Source: Qipengyuania sp. S6317L1
GTDB taxonomy: Bacteria > Pseudomonadota > Alphaproteobacteria > Sphingomonadales > Sphingomonadaceae
Direction of reading: 5' to 3'
Length of the DNA stretch: 64,000 nucleotides
NCBI RefSeq assembly: GCF_023015615.1
Contig: NZ_JALKAJ010000003.1
Location: 62,001 to 126,000, forward strand
The notes below the pieces were generated by a model. The model had not been told where the DNA came from and did no database searches. It was given only the letters and a program-made list of their open reading frames with translations. Each line of letters begins with the position of its first letter. The stretch's first letter is position 1. The translations under genes and the position numbers were made by a program. Shown piece after piece: positions 25,162 to 32,960 of the stretch.

Positions 25162-25665
25162 ATGAGTGACGAACCCATCGTCCTGGCCGCAATCACCGGT
25201 GCGCACGGTGTTGCGGGCGAGGTTCGCCTTAAACTGCTGGGGGAAGGGCTTGAGGCCCTGAAGGCTCACAAAAGCTTCAATTCGGGCGAGCTCACCCTTC
25301 AGAAAATCCGCTCCGACAACAAAGGCGGTGCGATTGCGCGATTTGCGCAAGTTGCTGGGCGAAACGCGGCAGAAAAGCTTCGTGGCACGACGCTCAGCGT
25401 TCCTCGCGAAGAGCTTCCCGATCTTGCGCAAGATGAATATTATCACGCCGACCTGATTGGCCTTGCCGCCCACACTGACACTGGCCGCGTGATCGGCACA
25501 GTTGCAGCGGTCCAGAATTACGGTGCGACCGACATCATCGAAATCACCCTCGATCCCCCGCCGCCTAAGGGCATGAAGGCCATAATGGTCCCCATGACAA
25601 AGCAGGCCGTGATCGAGTGGGACGCGACAAAACTTGTCATCGCGGAGGATTTCGCCGACCAATAG
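25162..25665 (+). CDS. rimM: Ribosome maturation factor RimM
   Basis: 167 residues. The start is taken at the ATG at 25162 (MSDEPIVLAAITGAHGVAGEVRLK), because sequence further upstream is the palindromic repeat. It has the RimM N-domain (GAHGVAGEVRLKLLGE), then the PRC-barrel (YYHADLIGLAAHTDTGRVIGTVAAVQNYGATDIIEI and PMTKQAVIEWD). It assists 30S head assembly via S19 in characterised homologues. Confidence 0.95.
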   Translation: MSDEPIVLAAITGAHGVAGEVRLKLLGEGLEALKAHKSFNSGELTLQKIRSDNKGGAIARFAQVAGRNAAEKLRGTTLSVPREELPDLAQDEYYHADLIGLAAHTDTGRVIGTVAAVQNYGATDIIEITLDPPPPKGMKAIMVPMTKQAVIEWDATKLVIAEDFADQ

Positions 25666-25668
25666 CCC

Positions 25669-26238
25669 ATGGGCGATTTGGTATCGGCGACTACGAGCGA
25701 GCTTTGGGCGCGCCTCGAAGCTTATGAGATAGGCTTTGAAGGCGCAGCTTTTCCCTTTGCCGCGCGACTTGCGCGCGAAAATCGTTGGTCATCTTCATTT
25801 ACAGAGCGCGTAATCCTTGAATACAAGCGCTTCTGCTACCTCGCCTGCACCGCTGGCCACGAAGTCACGCCGTCCGATGCGGTCGATCAGGTGTGGCACC
25901 TGCACCTGACATACAGCCGCGATTACTGGGGCGAGTTTTGTCCAAAGGTTCTGGGGAAGGACCTCCACCACGGTCCCACCGCAGGGGGGCAGGTCGAGCG
26001 CACGCGCTATTACGATCAATATGCCGAAACTTTCCGTTCCTATGAGGCAGCATTCGCAGAGCCTCCACCGCCCGACATCTGGCCGGGCGCAAGGCGGCGT
26101 TTTGGCGTTGATCCAAAGGGGCTTCGCGTTAACCCCAATGATGTAATGATCCTTGACCGGCGGCTTGCGATAATGGGCGCAGTGGGCTGGGTTGTGCTCG
26201 GTATCCTGATCGCCGTTGTGATTGGAGTGATTTTCTGA
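25669..26238 (+). CDS. Glycine-rich-domain-like (DUF1399/GRDP-type) protein with C-terminal TM anchor
   Basis: 189 residues. The core FTERVILEYKRFCYLACTAG, PSDAVDQVWHLHLTYSRDYWGEFC and the following RTRYYDQYAETFRSYEAAF match the domain found in plant glycine-rich-domain proteins and in bacterial proteins next to TIGR04222 genes. The WHLHL and YYxxY elements are the recognisable parts. A single C-terminal helix (AVGWVVLGILIAVVIGVIF) would anchor it, probably with the domain in the cytoplasm. Function unknown. It starts four bases after rimM and its stop overlaps the start of the next gene (TGATG). Confidence 0.72.
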   Translation: MGDLVSATTSELWARLEAYEIGFEGAAFPFAARLARENRWSSSFTERVILEYKRFCYLACTAGHEVTPSDAVDQVWHLHLTYSRDYWGEFCPKVLGKDLHHGPTAGGQVERTRYYDQYAETFRSYEAAFAEPPPPDIWPGARRRFGVDPKGLRVNPNDVMILDRRLAIMGAVGWVVLGILIAVVIGVIF

Positions 26239-27059
26239 TGGAATTTTTCAGCTCTTATACGGGTGGCGACTTTCTCGTCTTTTACTTTGTGATGCTAGCG
26301 ACCTGTGTCGCGGCGGGGCTGTGGATCCCGGCCAACCTGCGTCCTGCAGGCAGACGCGGAGCAGTAGAGGATCTGGAAGAGGTCGCGGTGCTGACAGGCG
26401 GCGCTGATCGCCTGAGCGTTGCCATCATTTCATCCCTCTTTGCCAAGGGAGCGATTGCGGAAGGCAAGAAGAAAAAGCTGATTGTGAGGCGCCACGATGC
26501 AGGCGAGGGCGACGCTGAGCGGGCAGTGCTCGCAAAGGTGAGCGACTTTTCGCCAGCAGAGGCTCGAACGTCGCTCAAAGTGCAAGCCGAGCGGGTCGAG
26601 GCGCGTCTGATCCGGCGCGGGCTCTTGATGAATAGCTCAGAGCGCATCCGCCTACGGTTCCTATCCGCGCTCCCCTATGCACTGCTTTTCCTGATCGGGC
26701 TTTACCGCCAACAAGCGGGCGCCACGCAAGGGGAGCCGACCGGCTTCCTGATCGCCTTGTTGGTGGTGACATTTCTGTTTGGCATTTTTCGCTTCTTCAC
26801 TGGCACAAACCGCACCATCGCGGGGCAAGAGGTGGTCAAGTCACTCGAAGAAGAGGGCAGCCGATTGAAGCGCGCGCCGCAGGCCGACGAGGCGGGTTTT
26901 GCTGTTGCCCTGTTTGGAACGGGGGTCCTTGTTGGAACGCCGTGGGAACCCGTCCATGCCGCGCGGCAAGCGGGTTCGGGTGGTGAAAGCGGCTTTGGCG
27001 GTGATGGTTCAGACGGCGGCGGCTGCGGCGGCGGAGGATGCGGCGGTTGCGGGGGGTGA
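26238..27059 (+). CDS. TIGR04222-like membrane protein with Cys/Gly-rich C-terminus
   Basis: 273 residues. Helix 1 near residues 8-30 (GDFLVFYFVMLATCVAAGLWI) is followed by a predicted cytoplasmic domain of about 110 residues (EEVAVLTGGADRLSVAIISSLFAKGAI...) and two more helices (LSALPYALLFLIGLY, PTGFLIALLVVTFLFGIFRFF). The end is GGGCGGGGCGGCGG, the Cys-Gly tail that marks this family. It is translationally coupled to the upstream GRDP-like gene. Function unknown; the Cys/Gly tail could bind metal or be a processing site, which is speculation. Confidence 0.75.
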   Translation: MEFFSSYTGGDFLVFYFVMLATCVAAGLWIPANLRPAGRRGAVEDLEEVAVLTGGADRLSVAIISSLFAKGAIAEGKKKKLIVRRHDAGEGDAERAVLAKVSDFSPAEARTSLKVQAERVEARLIRRGLLMNSSERIRLRFLSALPYALLFLIGLYRQQAGATQGEPTGFLIALLVVTFLFGIFRFFTGTNRTIAGQEVVKSLEEEGSRLKRAPQADEAGFAVALFGTGVLVGTPWEPVHAARQAGSGGESGFGGDGSDGGGCGGGGCGGCGG

Positions 27060-27081
27060 GCGGCTCGCTTAAGGGGCTCTT

Positions 27082-28035
27082 GTGACCAAACTCAACGTTG
27101 CCATTTGCCAAGCGGCGCCCATCCCGCTGGATTTTACCGGAGGGATTGAGAAAGCCACCCGCCTTGCGCGCGAAGCGATTGAGGCAGGCGCGCAAATGAT
27201 CGCCTTTGGCGAGACGTTTCTGGGTGGCTATCCGCTGTGGCTGGATGAGGCTCCGGGAGCGGCGCTTTGGGACCATCCGGGGACGCGGGCGCTCCACCAG
27301 ATCATGCTCGATCAGGCGATTGTGCCGGGTGATGAGCGGCTGCTGCCGTTGCAGGAGCTTTGCGATGAGAGCGGGGCCTGCATCTCTATCGGCGCGCATG
27401 AGCGGCTTCGCTCGAGCCTTTACAACAATCAATTGCTGTTTCGCCCGGGCCTGCCTCCATTGGATCACCGCAAGCTTGTGCCAACCCATGGCGAGCGCTT
27501 GATCTGGATGCGCGGCGATGGTTCGACTTTGGGTGTGCATGAGGCGGAGTGGGGCAATGTGGGCAATCTCATCTGCTGGGAGCACTGGATGCCGCTTGCG
27601 CGCGCGGCGATGCACAATCTGGGCGAGGCGGTGCACGTTGCCGCATGGCCGACCGTGCGCGCGGAATATGCGATTTCCTCGCGGCATTATGCGATGGAGG
27701 GGCGGTGCTTTGTCCTTGCCGCAGGGCTGGTGCAACACCGCAATGACCTGTTTGAGGGGTTGGAGCGGGTTGGTGGTTCGGCGGAAGCGAAAGAACTGTT
27801 CGAGGCGATCGAGGGCGAGGCGCTTAATCGCGGTGGTTCGATGATTATCGCGCCCGATGCGCGGGTGTTGGCGAAGGCGGGTGAGGGCGAGGAGATTTTG
27901 CACGCTGAGCTCGACCTGTCAGAGCGCGGGCAGGGGCTCACTAGCCTTGATACCGATGGCCATTACTCTCGGCCTGATGTGTTTGAGCTTAATGTGGATA
28001 CGAGGGCGAAGGATGGGGTTCTTTTCAACTCGTAG
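27082..28035 (+). CDS. Nitrilase (carbon-nitrogen hydrolase)
   Basis: 317 residues, GTG start. The catalytic triad is visible: Glu44 in AFGETFLGGYP, Lys131 in LDHRKLVPTHGERL and Cys165 in GNLICWEHWMP. CWEHxxP is the signature of true nitrilases (R-CN to acid plus ammonia) rather than amidases. Physiological substrate unknown. Its last 23 bases overlap the start of the DUF1493-like gene. Confidence 0.9.
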   Translation: MTKLNVAICQAAPIPLDFTGGIEKATRLAREAIEAGAQMIAFGETFLGGYPLWLDEAPGAALWDHPGTRALHQIMLDQAIVPGDERLLPLQELCDESGACISIGAHERLRSSLYNNQLLFRPGLPPLDHRKLVPTHGERLIWMRGDGSTLGVHEAEWGNVGNLICWEHWMPLARAAMHNLGEAVHVAAWPTVRAEYAISSRHYAMEGRCFVLAAGLVQHRNDLFEGLERVGGSAEAKELFEAIEGEALNRGGSMIIAPDARVLAKAGEGEEILHAELDLSERGQGLTSLDTDGHYSRPDVFELNVDTRAKDGVLFNS

Positions 28036-28402
28036 AAAGTCGCCTCCCACTCCGTTGTCGACCGAAGATTTTGTCCTTTGGGTGGCGAGGGAGGATTTTG
28101 GTATTCGCGATGCGACGCTTGACAGTGCGCTGGATCAAGATTTGAAGATCATCGGCGATGATGTTGATGATTTTGCCGAAGTCTTAGCTGAACGGTACGG
28201 GGAATGGGTGGCCGACTGGCCTTGGGAAAGATTCGTCTGTCTCGACGAGGGCGTGCTAATTCTGGCTCCAATGGCGGCCATATGGGACTTTCTTCGTCTT
28301 CCTTGGGGCGATACCGCAATTCCTCGCAAACCCGAACTTGAGCGCTTGACCTTGGCGCATGTTGCAAATGTGCTCGAACGCGGCGAATGGATCGACCCAT
28401 GA
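28013..28402 (+). CDS. DUF1493-like small acidic protein
   Basis: 129 residues. The core ([31 protein letters not shown]) has the acyl-carrier-like DxxLxxDLxIxGDDxxEF pattern of the DUF1493 family, then [14 protein letters not shown] and [15 protein letters not shown]. No phosphopantetheine Ser (DSL) is evident, so it is probably not a functional carrier. The ATG at 28013 lies inside the nitrilase gene and the stop overlaps the trmD start (ATGA), so it is probably co-translated. Confidence 0.68.
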   Translation: MGFFSTRRKSPPTPLSTEDFVLWVAREDFGIRDATLDSALDQDLKIIGDDVDDFAEVLAERYGEWVADWPWERFVCLDEGVLILAPMAAIWDFLRLPWGDTAIPRKPELERLTLAHVANVLERGEWIDP

Positions 28403-29244
28403 CCTTCGCTGCCACCATCCTCACGCTCTACCCGGAGATGTTCCCTGGACCACTGGGTGCTAGCCTTGCAGGCAAGGCGCTTGAGCGTGGCGATTGGTCA
28501 CTCGAGACGGCCAATCCGCGCGACTTTGCCACGGACAAACACCGCACCGTTGATGGCACGCCCGCAGGGGGCGGGGCGGGGATGGTGCTCAAGGCCGATG
28601 TGATGGCGCGGGCGCTTGACTCAATCCTCCCCGGATCGGGGAGGGGGACCGTCGAAGATGGTGGAGGGGAACCTTTGGATGGGCGCGGCCTGCCCCTCCA
28701 CCAGACTGCGTCTGGTCCCCCTCCCCATGCTGGGGAGGATATTCCCGTCCTCGCCATGACGCCTCGCGGCAAACCCATCACGCAAGACCGCATCCGCGAA
28801 CTCGCAGAAGGCCCCGGCGTCACCATCCTTTGCGGCCGCTTTGAGGGGTTCGACGAGCGCCTTTTCGAGGCTCGGCCGCAAATCGAAGAGGTTTGCCTGG
28901 CCGACATCGTCCTCTCCGGCGGCGAAACAGCCGCGATCACCATACTTGATGCTTGCATTCGGCTGCTTCCCGGCGTAATGGGCGCGGCTTCTAGCGGGAC
29001 TGAAGAGTCGTTCGAGGACGGCCTTCTTGAGTATCCGCACTATACCCGACCTCAGGAATGGGAAGGGCGCACGATCCCTGAAGTGCTGCGATCGGGGGAT
29101 CATGCGAAGATTGCGGCTTGGCGTGAAGCCAAAGCGCAAGAAATCACTCGGTTACGCAGGCCGGACTTGTGGGAGCGTTATAGTGGCGCTCGGGTCCAGT
29201 CTGCCTCTGGCGCGCGGCGAAAAAAGAAGGAAACGGACCAGTGA
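28399..29244 (+). CDS. trmD: tRNA (guanine-N1-)-methyltransferase, with an in-frame repeat-encoded insertion
   Basis: Methylates G37 of tRNAs carrying G36, preventing frameshifting. 281 residues from the ATG at 28399; family members are usually 225-250. The SPOUT knot is intact: [113 protein letters not shown]. Between ALDS and PVLAMTPRG (residues about 75-116) lie some 40 extra Gly/Pro-rich residues from a palindromic repeat. The downstream reading frame is uninterrupted, so the enzyme is probably functional. Confidence 0.94.
   Translation: MTFAATILTLYPEMFPGPLGASLAGKALERGDWSLETANPRDFATDKHRTVDGTPAGGGAGMVLKADVMARALDSILPGSGRGTVEDGGGEPLDGRGLPLHQTASGPPPHAGEDIPVLAMTPRGKPITQDRIRELAEGPGVTILCGRFEGFDERLFEARPQIEEVCLADIVLSGGETAAITILDACIRLLPGVMGAASSGTEESFEDGLLEYPHYTRPQEWEGRTIPEVLRSGDHAKIAAWREAKAQEITRLRRPDLWERYSGARVQSASGARRKKKETDQ
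28622..28746. repeat. Palindromic repeat inserted in frame in trmD
   Basis: The left arm starts AATCCTCCCCGGATCGGGGA (from 28623) followed by GGGGGACC. The right arm is GGTCCCCCTCCCCATGCTGG then GGAGGATATT. An inner GGTGGAGGGG pairs with CCCCTCCACC. The whole unit is about 125 bases and folds as one long imperfect hairpin. It resembles the dispersed CCTCCCC-type repeats of sphingomonad genomes. Confidence 0.88.
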
Positions 29245-29609
29245 ACCTGATCCAGCAAATCGAAGCTGAAGAAATCAGCAAGGTTACAAAAGAGATTCCA
29301 AACTTTCGCGCAGGCGACACTGTTCGTGTCGGCGTGAAGGTGGTCGAAGGCCAACGCGAGCGTATCCAGAACTTTGAAGGCGTCGTAATCGCACGTTCAA
29401 ATCGCGGCATGGGCTCCAACTTCACCGTGCGCAAAATGAGCTTTGGCGAAGGTGTGGAGCGTGTGTTCCCACTCTATGCGCCAATCGTTGACAGCATCAC
29501 CGTGGTGCGCCGCGGCGTCGTGCGCCGTGCGAAGCTCTACTATCTGCGTGGCCGCACCGGTAAGCGTGCGCGTATCGCTGAGCGCCGCGAGAACGCTCCT
29601 AAGAGCTGA
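29241..29609 (+). CDS. rplS: 50S ribosomal protein L19
   Basis: 122 residues, GTG start overlapping the trmD stop. Conserved blocks: [63 protein letters not shown] and [25 protein letters not shown]. Completes the rpsP-rimM-trmD-rplS ribosomal operon, with two unrelated genes and the GRDP pair inserted. Confidence 0.97.
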   Translation: MNLIQQIEAEEISKVTKEIPNFRAGDTVRVGVKVVEGQRERIQNFEGVVIARSNRGMGSNFTVRKMSFGEGVERVFPLYAPIVDSITVVRRGVVRRAKLYYLRGRTGKRARIAERRENAPKS

Positions 29610-29631
29610 GCGCGAACTCAAAGAGTTTTTG

Positions 29632-29664
29632 AAAGGGCGGTCCATTGCGGGCCGCCCTTTTTCG
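29632..29664 (+). terminator. Terminator after rplS
   Basis: AAAGGGCGG stem with CCGCCCTTT after an 11-base loop, followed by TTCG and TTTG. Confidence 0.85.
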
Positions 29665-29688
29665 TTTGTGGCACTTGCGTTTGAACCC

Positions 29689-29772
29689 CGTCATTGCGAG
29701 GAGTGAAACAACGAAGCAATCCAGCTCTCAACCCTGGATTGCCACGCGACCTATCGGCCGCTCGCAATGACG
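29689..29772. repeat. Palindromic intergenic repeat between rplS and the DPP-type peptidase
   Basis: CGTCATTGCGAG at 29689-29700 pairs with CTCGCAATGACG at 29761-29772. An inner GAAGCAATCCAG pairs partly with CTGGATTGCC. The CGTCATTGCGAGGAG...GCAATCCAG pattern is a widespread dispersed repeat in many bacteria. It ends 14 bases before the peptidase start. Confidence 0.88.
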
Positions 29773-29786
29773 AGGTTTACACCAGA

Positions 29787-32006
29787 ATGCGCCTTCTTCT
29801 CGCTGCCGCCAGTGCTGCCCTTCTTTCGACCACTGCCCTTGCGGATGATCATATGACCCAAACTCCCGAGCTTACGATTGAACGCGTTTTTGCCTCGCCT
29901 TCATTGAATGGCCCGTCCCCGCGCGCTGTGCAGTTTTCGCCCGACGGGCGCTATTTGACGCTGCTGAGAAATCGGGAGGAAGACGCTGCGCGTTATGATC
30001 TGTGGGGCTTTGACCTTGAAACCAGCGAATGGCGGATGTTGGTCGATTCTGAGGCTGTAGGTTCTGGCCGCGAGCTTTCCGAAGACGAAAAGATGCAGCG
30101 CGAGCGAGCGCGGGTGGGAAGCCTCAAGGGCATCATCACTTATCAGTGGGCGAGCGATGCGTCTGGCGTGCTGGTGCCGATTGATGGCGATCTGTATTTC
30201 GCAAAACTCGACGGCGAAGTGCAGCGTTTGACCGATACCGAAGAAAGCGAACTGAATCCCAAGCTCTCGCCAAAGGCAGGCTACGTCTCCTTCATCCGTG
30301 ATCGCCAGTTGTGGGTCGGCGAAGTGGGCGGGGAAGCGGCGCCGGTCACTCCCAAGGAGGATGACACCATCCGATGGGGCGAGGCGGAGTTTGTCGCGCA
30401 AGAAGAGATGAGCCGCCTCACCGGATATTGGTGGAAGGGCGATGACACGCGCCTCGCCGTTCAGCGCACGGATGAAAGTCCGGTCGGCATCGTCACAAGG
30501 GCCGCGATTGGCGCAACCGGCACGCAGGTGTTCGACCAACGCTATCCCGTGGCGGGGTCAGATAATGCGCTTGTTGATCTTTTCGTGATGGATCCCGATG
30601 GCGGGAACCGGGTGAAAGTCGATCTTGGCGAGAACACCGACATCTATATCGCCCGTGTCAATTGGGGGCCGGACGGGATGCTCTACGTCCAGCGCCAGAA
30701 CCGCGAACAGACCGTGCTCGATATGCTCAAGGTCGATCCTGCAACGGGTGAGAGCGAAATCTGGTTCACCGAAGAGGCCGCGCGCGAAGACTACTGGATC
30801 AACCTTTCGGACAATTACCGCTTCCTGAAAGACGGCTCGCTATTGTGGTGGTCCGAGCGAGATGGCTTTGGCAATTTCTACCGGTTCGACGGCAGCGAAT
30901 GGACGCAGCTCACGAGCCTCAAAGAGCCTGTGACCAAGCTCGTCGGCATCAATGAAGACAAAGATCAGCTGTTTTTCACCGCCGTCGAAGGCGTGCTAAC
31001 CGAGCAGGTTTACTCCGCAAGCCTATCCGAGCCCTCAGAGCTTACGCGCCTGACAGACGCAGACTACACCAACACCGCCAGCATGGACCCTACCGGCAAC
31101 CGCTTGTACGTGACGCGCTCGGCTCCCGATCAACCGCCGCAAAGCTATATCGCGGGCGACCTGGGTCAGCAGCTTACTTGGGTCGAAGAAAACGCGCTTT
31201 CCGAAGAGCATCCCTATACGCCTTTCCTCATGGGCCACACGATGCCGGAATATGGCACTATCCCGGCAGAAGACGGAACGCCGCTGCATTACATGATGCT
31301 CAAGCCCGATATGGAAGCGGGCAAGACATATCCGGTGTTCTACTACCATTATTCAGGGCCGGGGCCGCAGATCGTCGACAAAGGCTGGGGCGGGGCGCTT
31401 GCTCAAGCGATTGTCGACAAGGGCTACATCTACTTCGCGCTCGACAACCGCGGCACAGCCAATCGCGGCGTGGACTTTGAACAACCGATCTACCGCGCGA
31501 TGGGCGGGGTTGAAGTCCTCGACCAAAAGACTGGTGCTGAGTTCCTGAAGACCCTCGACTACGTCGATGGAGACAAGATCGCGCTCTATGGCTGGTCTTA
31601 TGGCGGTTATATGACGCTGAAACAATTGCAGGCCGATCCGGGGCTGTACGCAGCGGGCGTATCAGGCGCTCCAGTGACCAAGTGGGAGCTTTACGACACC
31701 CATTATACCGAGCGCTTCATGGGCGATCCGCGCGAGGTGCCCGAGGCTTACGAGACCGCCAGCGCCATTCCCGATGCGACCAAGATCAGCGACCCGTTGC
31801 TCCTCATCCACGGCATGGCCGATGACAATGTGGTGTTCGAAAACTCGTCTGAACTCATCAGTGTTCTGCAAGAGAACAATGTGCCCTTCGAGATGATGCT
31901 CTATCCCGGTTATACGCACCGTGTGTCGGGTGAGCAGATTTCACCGCATATGTGGAACTCGATCTTCCGCTTCTTGGAGGCGCACGGAGTGACGCCGCCC
32001 GAATAA
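29787..32006 (+). CDS. Secreted dipeptidyl-peptidase IV-like prolyl oligopeptidase (S9)
   Basis: 739 residues from the ATG at 29787. The start is set by the signal peptide (MRLLLAAASAALLSTTALADD); upstream in-frame codons belong to the repeat. An N-terminal beta-propeller is followed by the alpha/beta-hydrolase domain. The catalytic triad is visible: Ser604 in GWSYGGYM, Asp679/680 in GMADDNVVF and His711 in YTHR. The double-Glu region QEEMSRLTGYWW is typical of DPP-IV N-terminal recognition. Likely periplasmic, releasing X-Pro/X-Ala dipeptides. Confidence 0.92.
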   Translation: MRLLLAAASAALLSTTALADDHMTQTPELTIERVFASPSLNGPSPRAVQFSPDGRYLTLLRNREEDAARYDLWGFDLETSEWRMLVDSEAVGSGRELSEDEKMQRERARVGSLKGIITYQWASDASGVLVPIDGDLYFAKLDGEVQRLTDTEESELNPKLSPKAGYVSFIRDRQLWVGEVGGEAAPVTPKEDDTIRWGEAEFVAQEEMSRLTGYWWKGDDTRLAVQRTDESPVGIVTRAAIGATGTQVFDQRYPVAGSDNALVDLFVMDPDGGNRVKVDLGENTDIYIARVNWGPDGMLYVQRQNREQTVLDMLKVDPATGESEIWFTEEAAREDYWINLSDNYRFLKDGSLLWWSERDGFGNFYRFDGSEWTQLTSLKEPVTKLVGINEDKDQLFFTAVEGVLTEQVYSASLSEPSELTRLTDADYTNTASMDPTGNRLYVTRSAPDQPPQSYIAGDLGQQLTWVEENALSEEHPYTPFLMGHTMPEYGTIPAEDGTPLHYMMLKPDMEAGKTYPVFYYHYSGPGPQIVDKGWGGALAQAIVDKGYIYFALDNRGTANRGVDFEQPIYRAMGGVEVLDQKTGAEFLKTLDYVDGDKIALYGWSYGGYMTLKQLQADPGLYAAGVSGAPVTKWELYDTHYTERFMGDPREVPEAYETASAIPDATKISDPLLLIHGMADDNVVFENSSELISVLQENNVPFEMMLYPGYTHRVSGEQISPHMWNSIFRFLEAHGVTPPE

Positions 32007-32021
32007 ACGGGGCCGCGTGTT

Positions 32022-32885
32022 CTAGGCGAGCCATTCCAGGGCTTTGGCCGCCACTTCGTCGGGCGCCTCAACCTGCGGGTAGTGGCCAATGGTTGGCAGC
32101 AGATGATGCCGCGCATCCGGCACAACCTTGCGCCACTTGTCATAGGCGTGCCGGCCTGACACCGGGTCGAGCGCGCCGTTAATCAGGCCAATCTTGCTTT
32201 GTGCCCCGCGAAGAGCCGCCTCCCAACGCGTCTTATGAGTGCGACGGTCCGCGATATAATGCAGCAGCTTGTGCATTATGCGGTTGCCGGAGTTGTGGCT
32301 GATGAAGCTCCAGAAGTCGTCCAGTTCTTCCGGTGAGGGCTGCGTGTTCGGGCCGAACACTTGCGAGAAGCTTTTGCCAAAACTTTCCCGATTGATGAGC
32401 AGGCCGAGCAGAAAGCCGAAGGGCGATACGCCGATCTTCTGCATGAGAACAGGGCGATGCTGATCCGGAAAAATTCCGCCATTGAGGAACACCATTTTGC
32501 CTAGGCCAAACGCACCGGAGCAGTCCTGCTGGCGGGCGAGCAGTTCCTGCCCGACCGATACGCCGTAATCGTGCACGAGCGCGGCGAAAGCGCCCACGGC
32601 AAGGTGCGCCAGCAAAGCTTCTTGAATGTCGGCCTGTTTGTGGATCGAATAGCCCGATCTGGGCTTATCCGAGAGCCCGAACCCCAGCATATCGCATGCG
32701 ATGAGATGGTGCCTTGCACCAAGCTGTTCCCATACTTTTGCAAAATCGAAGGCGCAGGTCGGGTAGCCATGCACAAGCAACAATGGGTGTGCAGACGTAT
32801 TCTCGCTCGTCCAATAGGCAATCTGGTCCCCTTGAAAGTCGAAATATTGTGCCTTTTCGCGCCAAATGTGTGTATCGGCTGCCAT
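32022..32885 (-). CDS. Alpha/beta hydrolase, haloalkane-dehalogenase/epoxide-hydrolase-like
   Basis: 287 residues from the ATG at 32885 (MAADTHIWREKAQYFD). The oxyanion motif LLLVHGYPTCAFDFAKVW, CDMLGFGLSDKP and a nucleophile elbow with aspartate (VHDYGVSVGQELL) point to the dehalogenase/epoxide-hydrolase branch rather than serine esterases. C-terminal GALDPVSG...IGHYPQVEAPDEV holds the acid and His. Substrate unknown. Convergent with the DPP gene, only 15 bases between stops. Confidence 0.82.
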   Translation of the reverse strand: MAADTHIWREKAQYFDFQGDQIAYWTSENTSAHPLLLVHGYPTCAFDFAKVWEQLGARHHLIACDMLGFGLSDKPRSGYSIHKQADIQEALLAHLAVGAFAALVHDYGVSVGQELLARQQDCSGAFGLGKMVFLNGGIFPDQHRPVLMQKIGVSPFGFLLGLLINRESFGKSFSQVFGPNTQPSPEELDDFWSFISHNSGNRIMHKLLHYIADRRTHKTRWEAALRGAQSKIGLINGALDPVSGRHAYDKWRKVVPDARHHLLPTIGHYPQVEAPDEVAAKALEWLA

Positions 32886-32960
32886 GAAAACTCCCTTGCG
32901 GAGCGATGCTAGCTGCCGGTGGCGGCGGCGCAACCCAAATTGATGTGAAGGAATACGAGA

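Noticed and set aside
24316..25662. 448-residue minus-strand open frame across ffh, rpsP and rimM
   Set aside because: It lies antisense to three well-supported genes, and its composition (Phe/Cys/Arg-rich) is what an antisense of Glu/Ala-rich coding sequence gives.
26836..27903. 355-residue minus-strand open frame antisense to the nitrilase
   Set aside because: The nitrilase has complete catalytic motifs on the plus strand; the antisense shows no motif.
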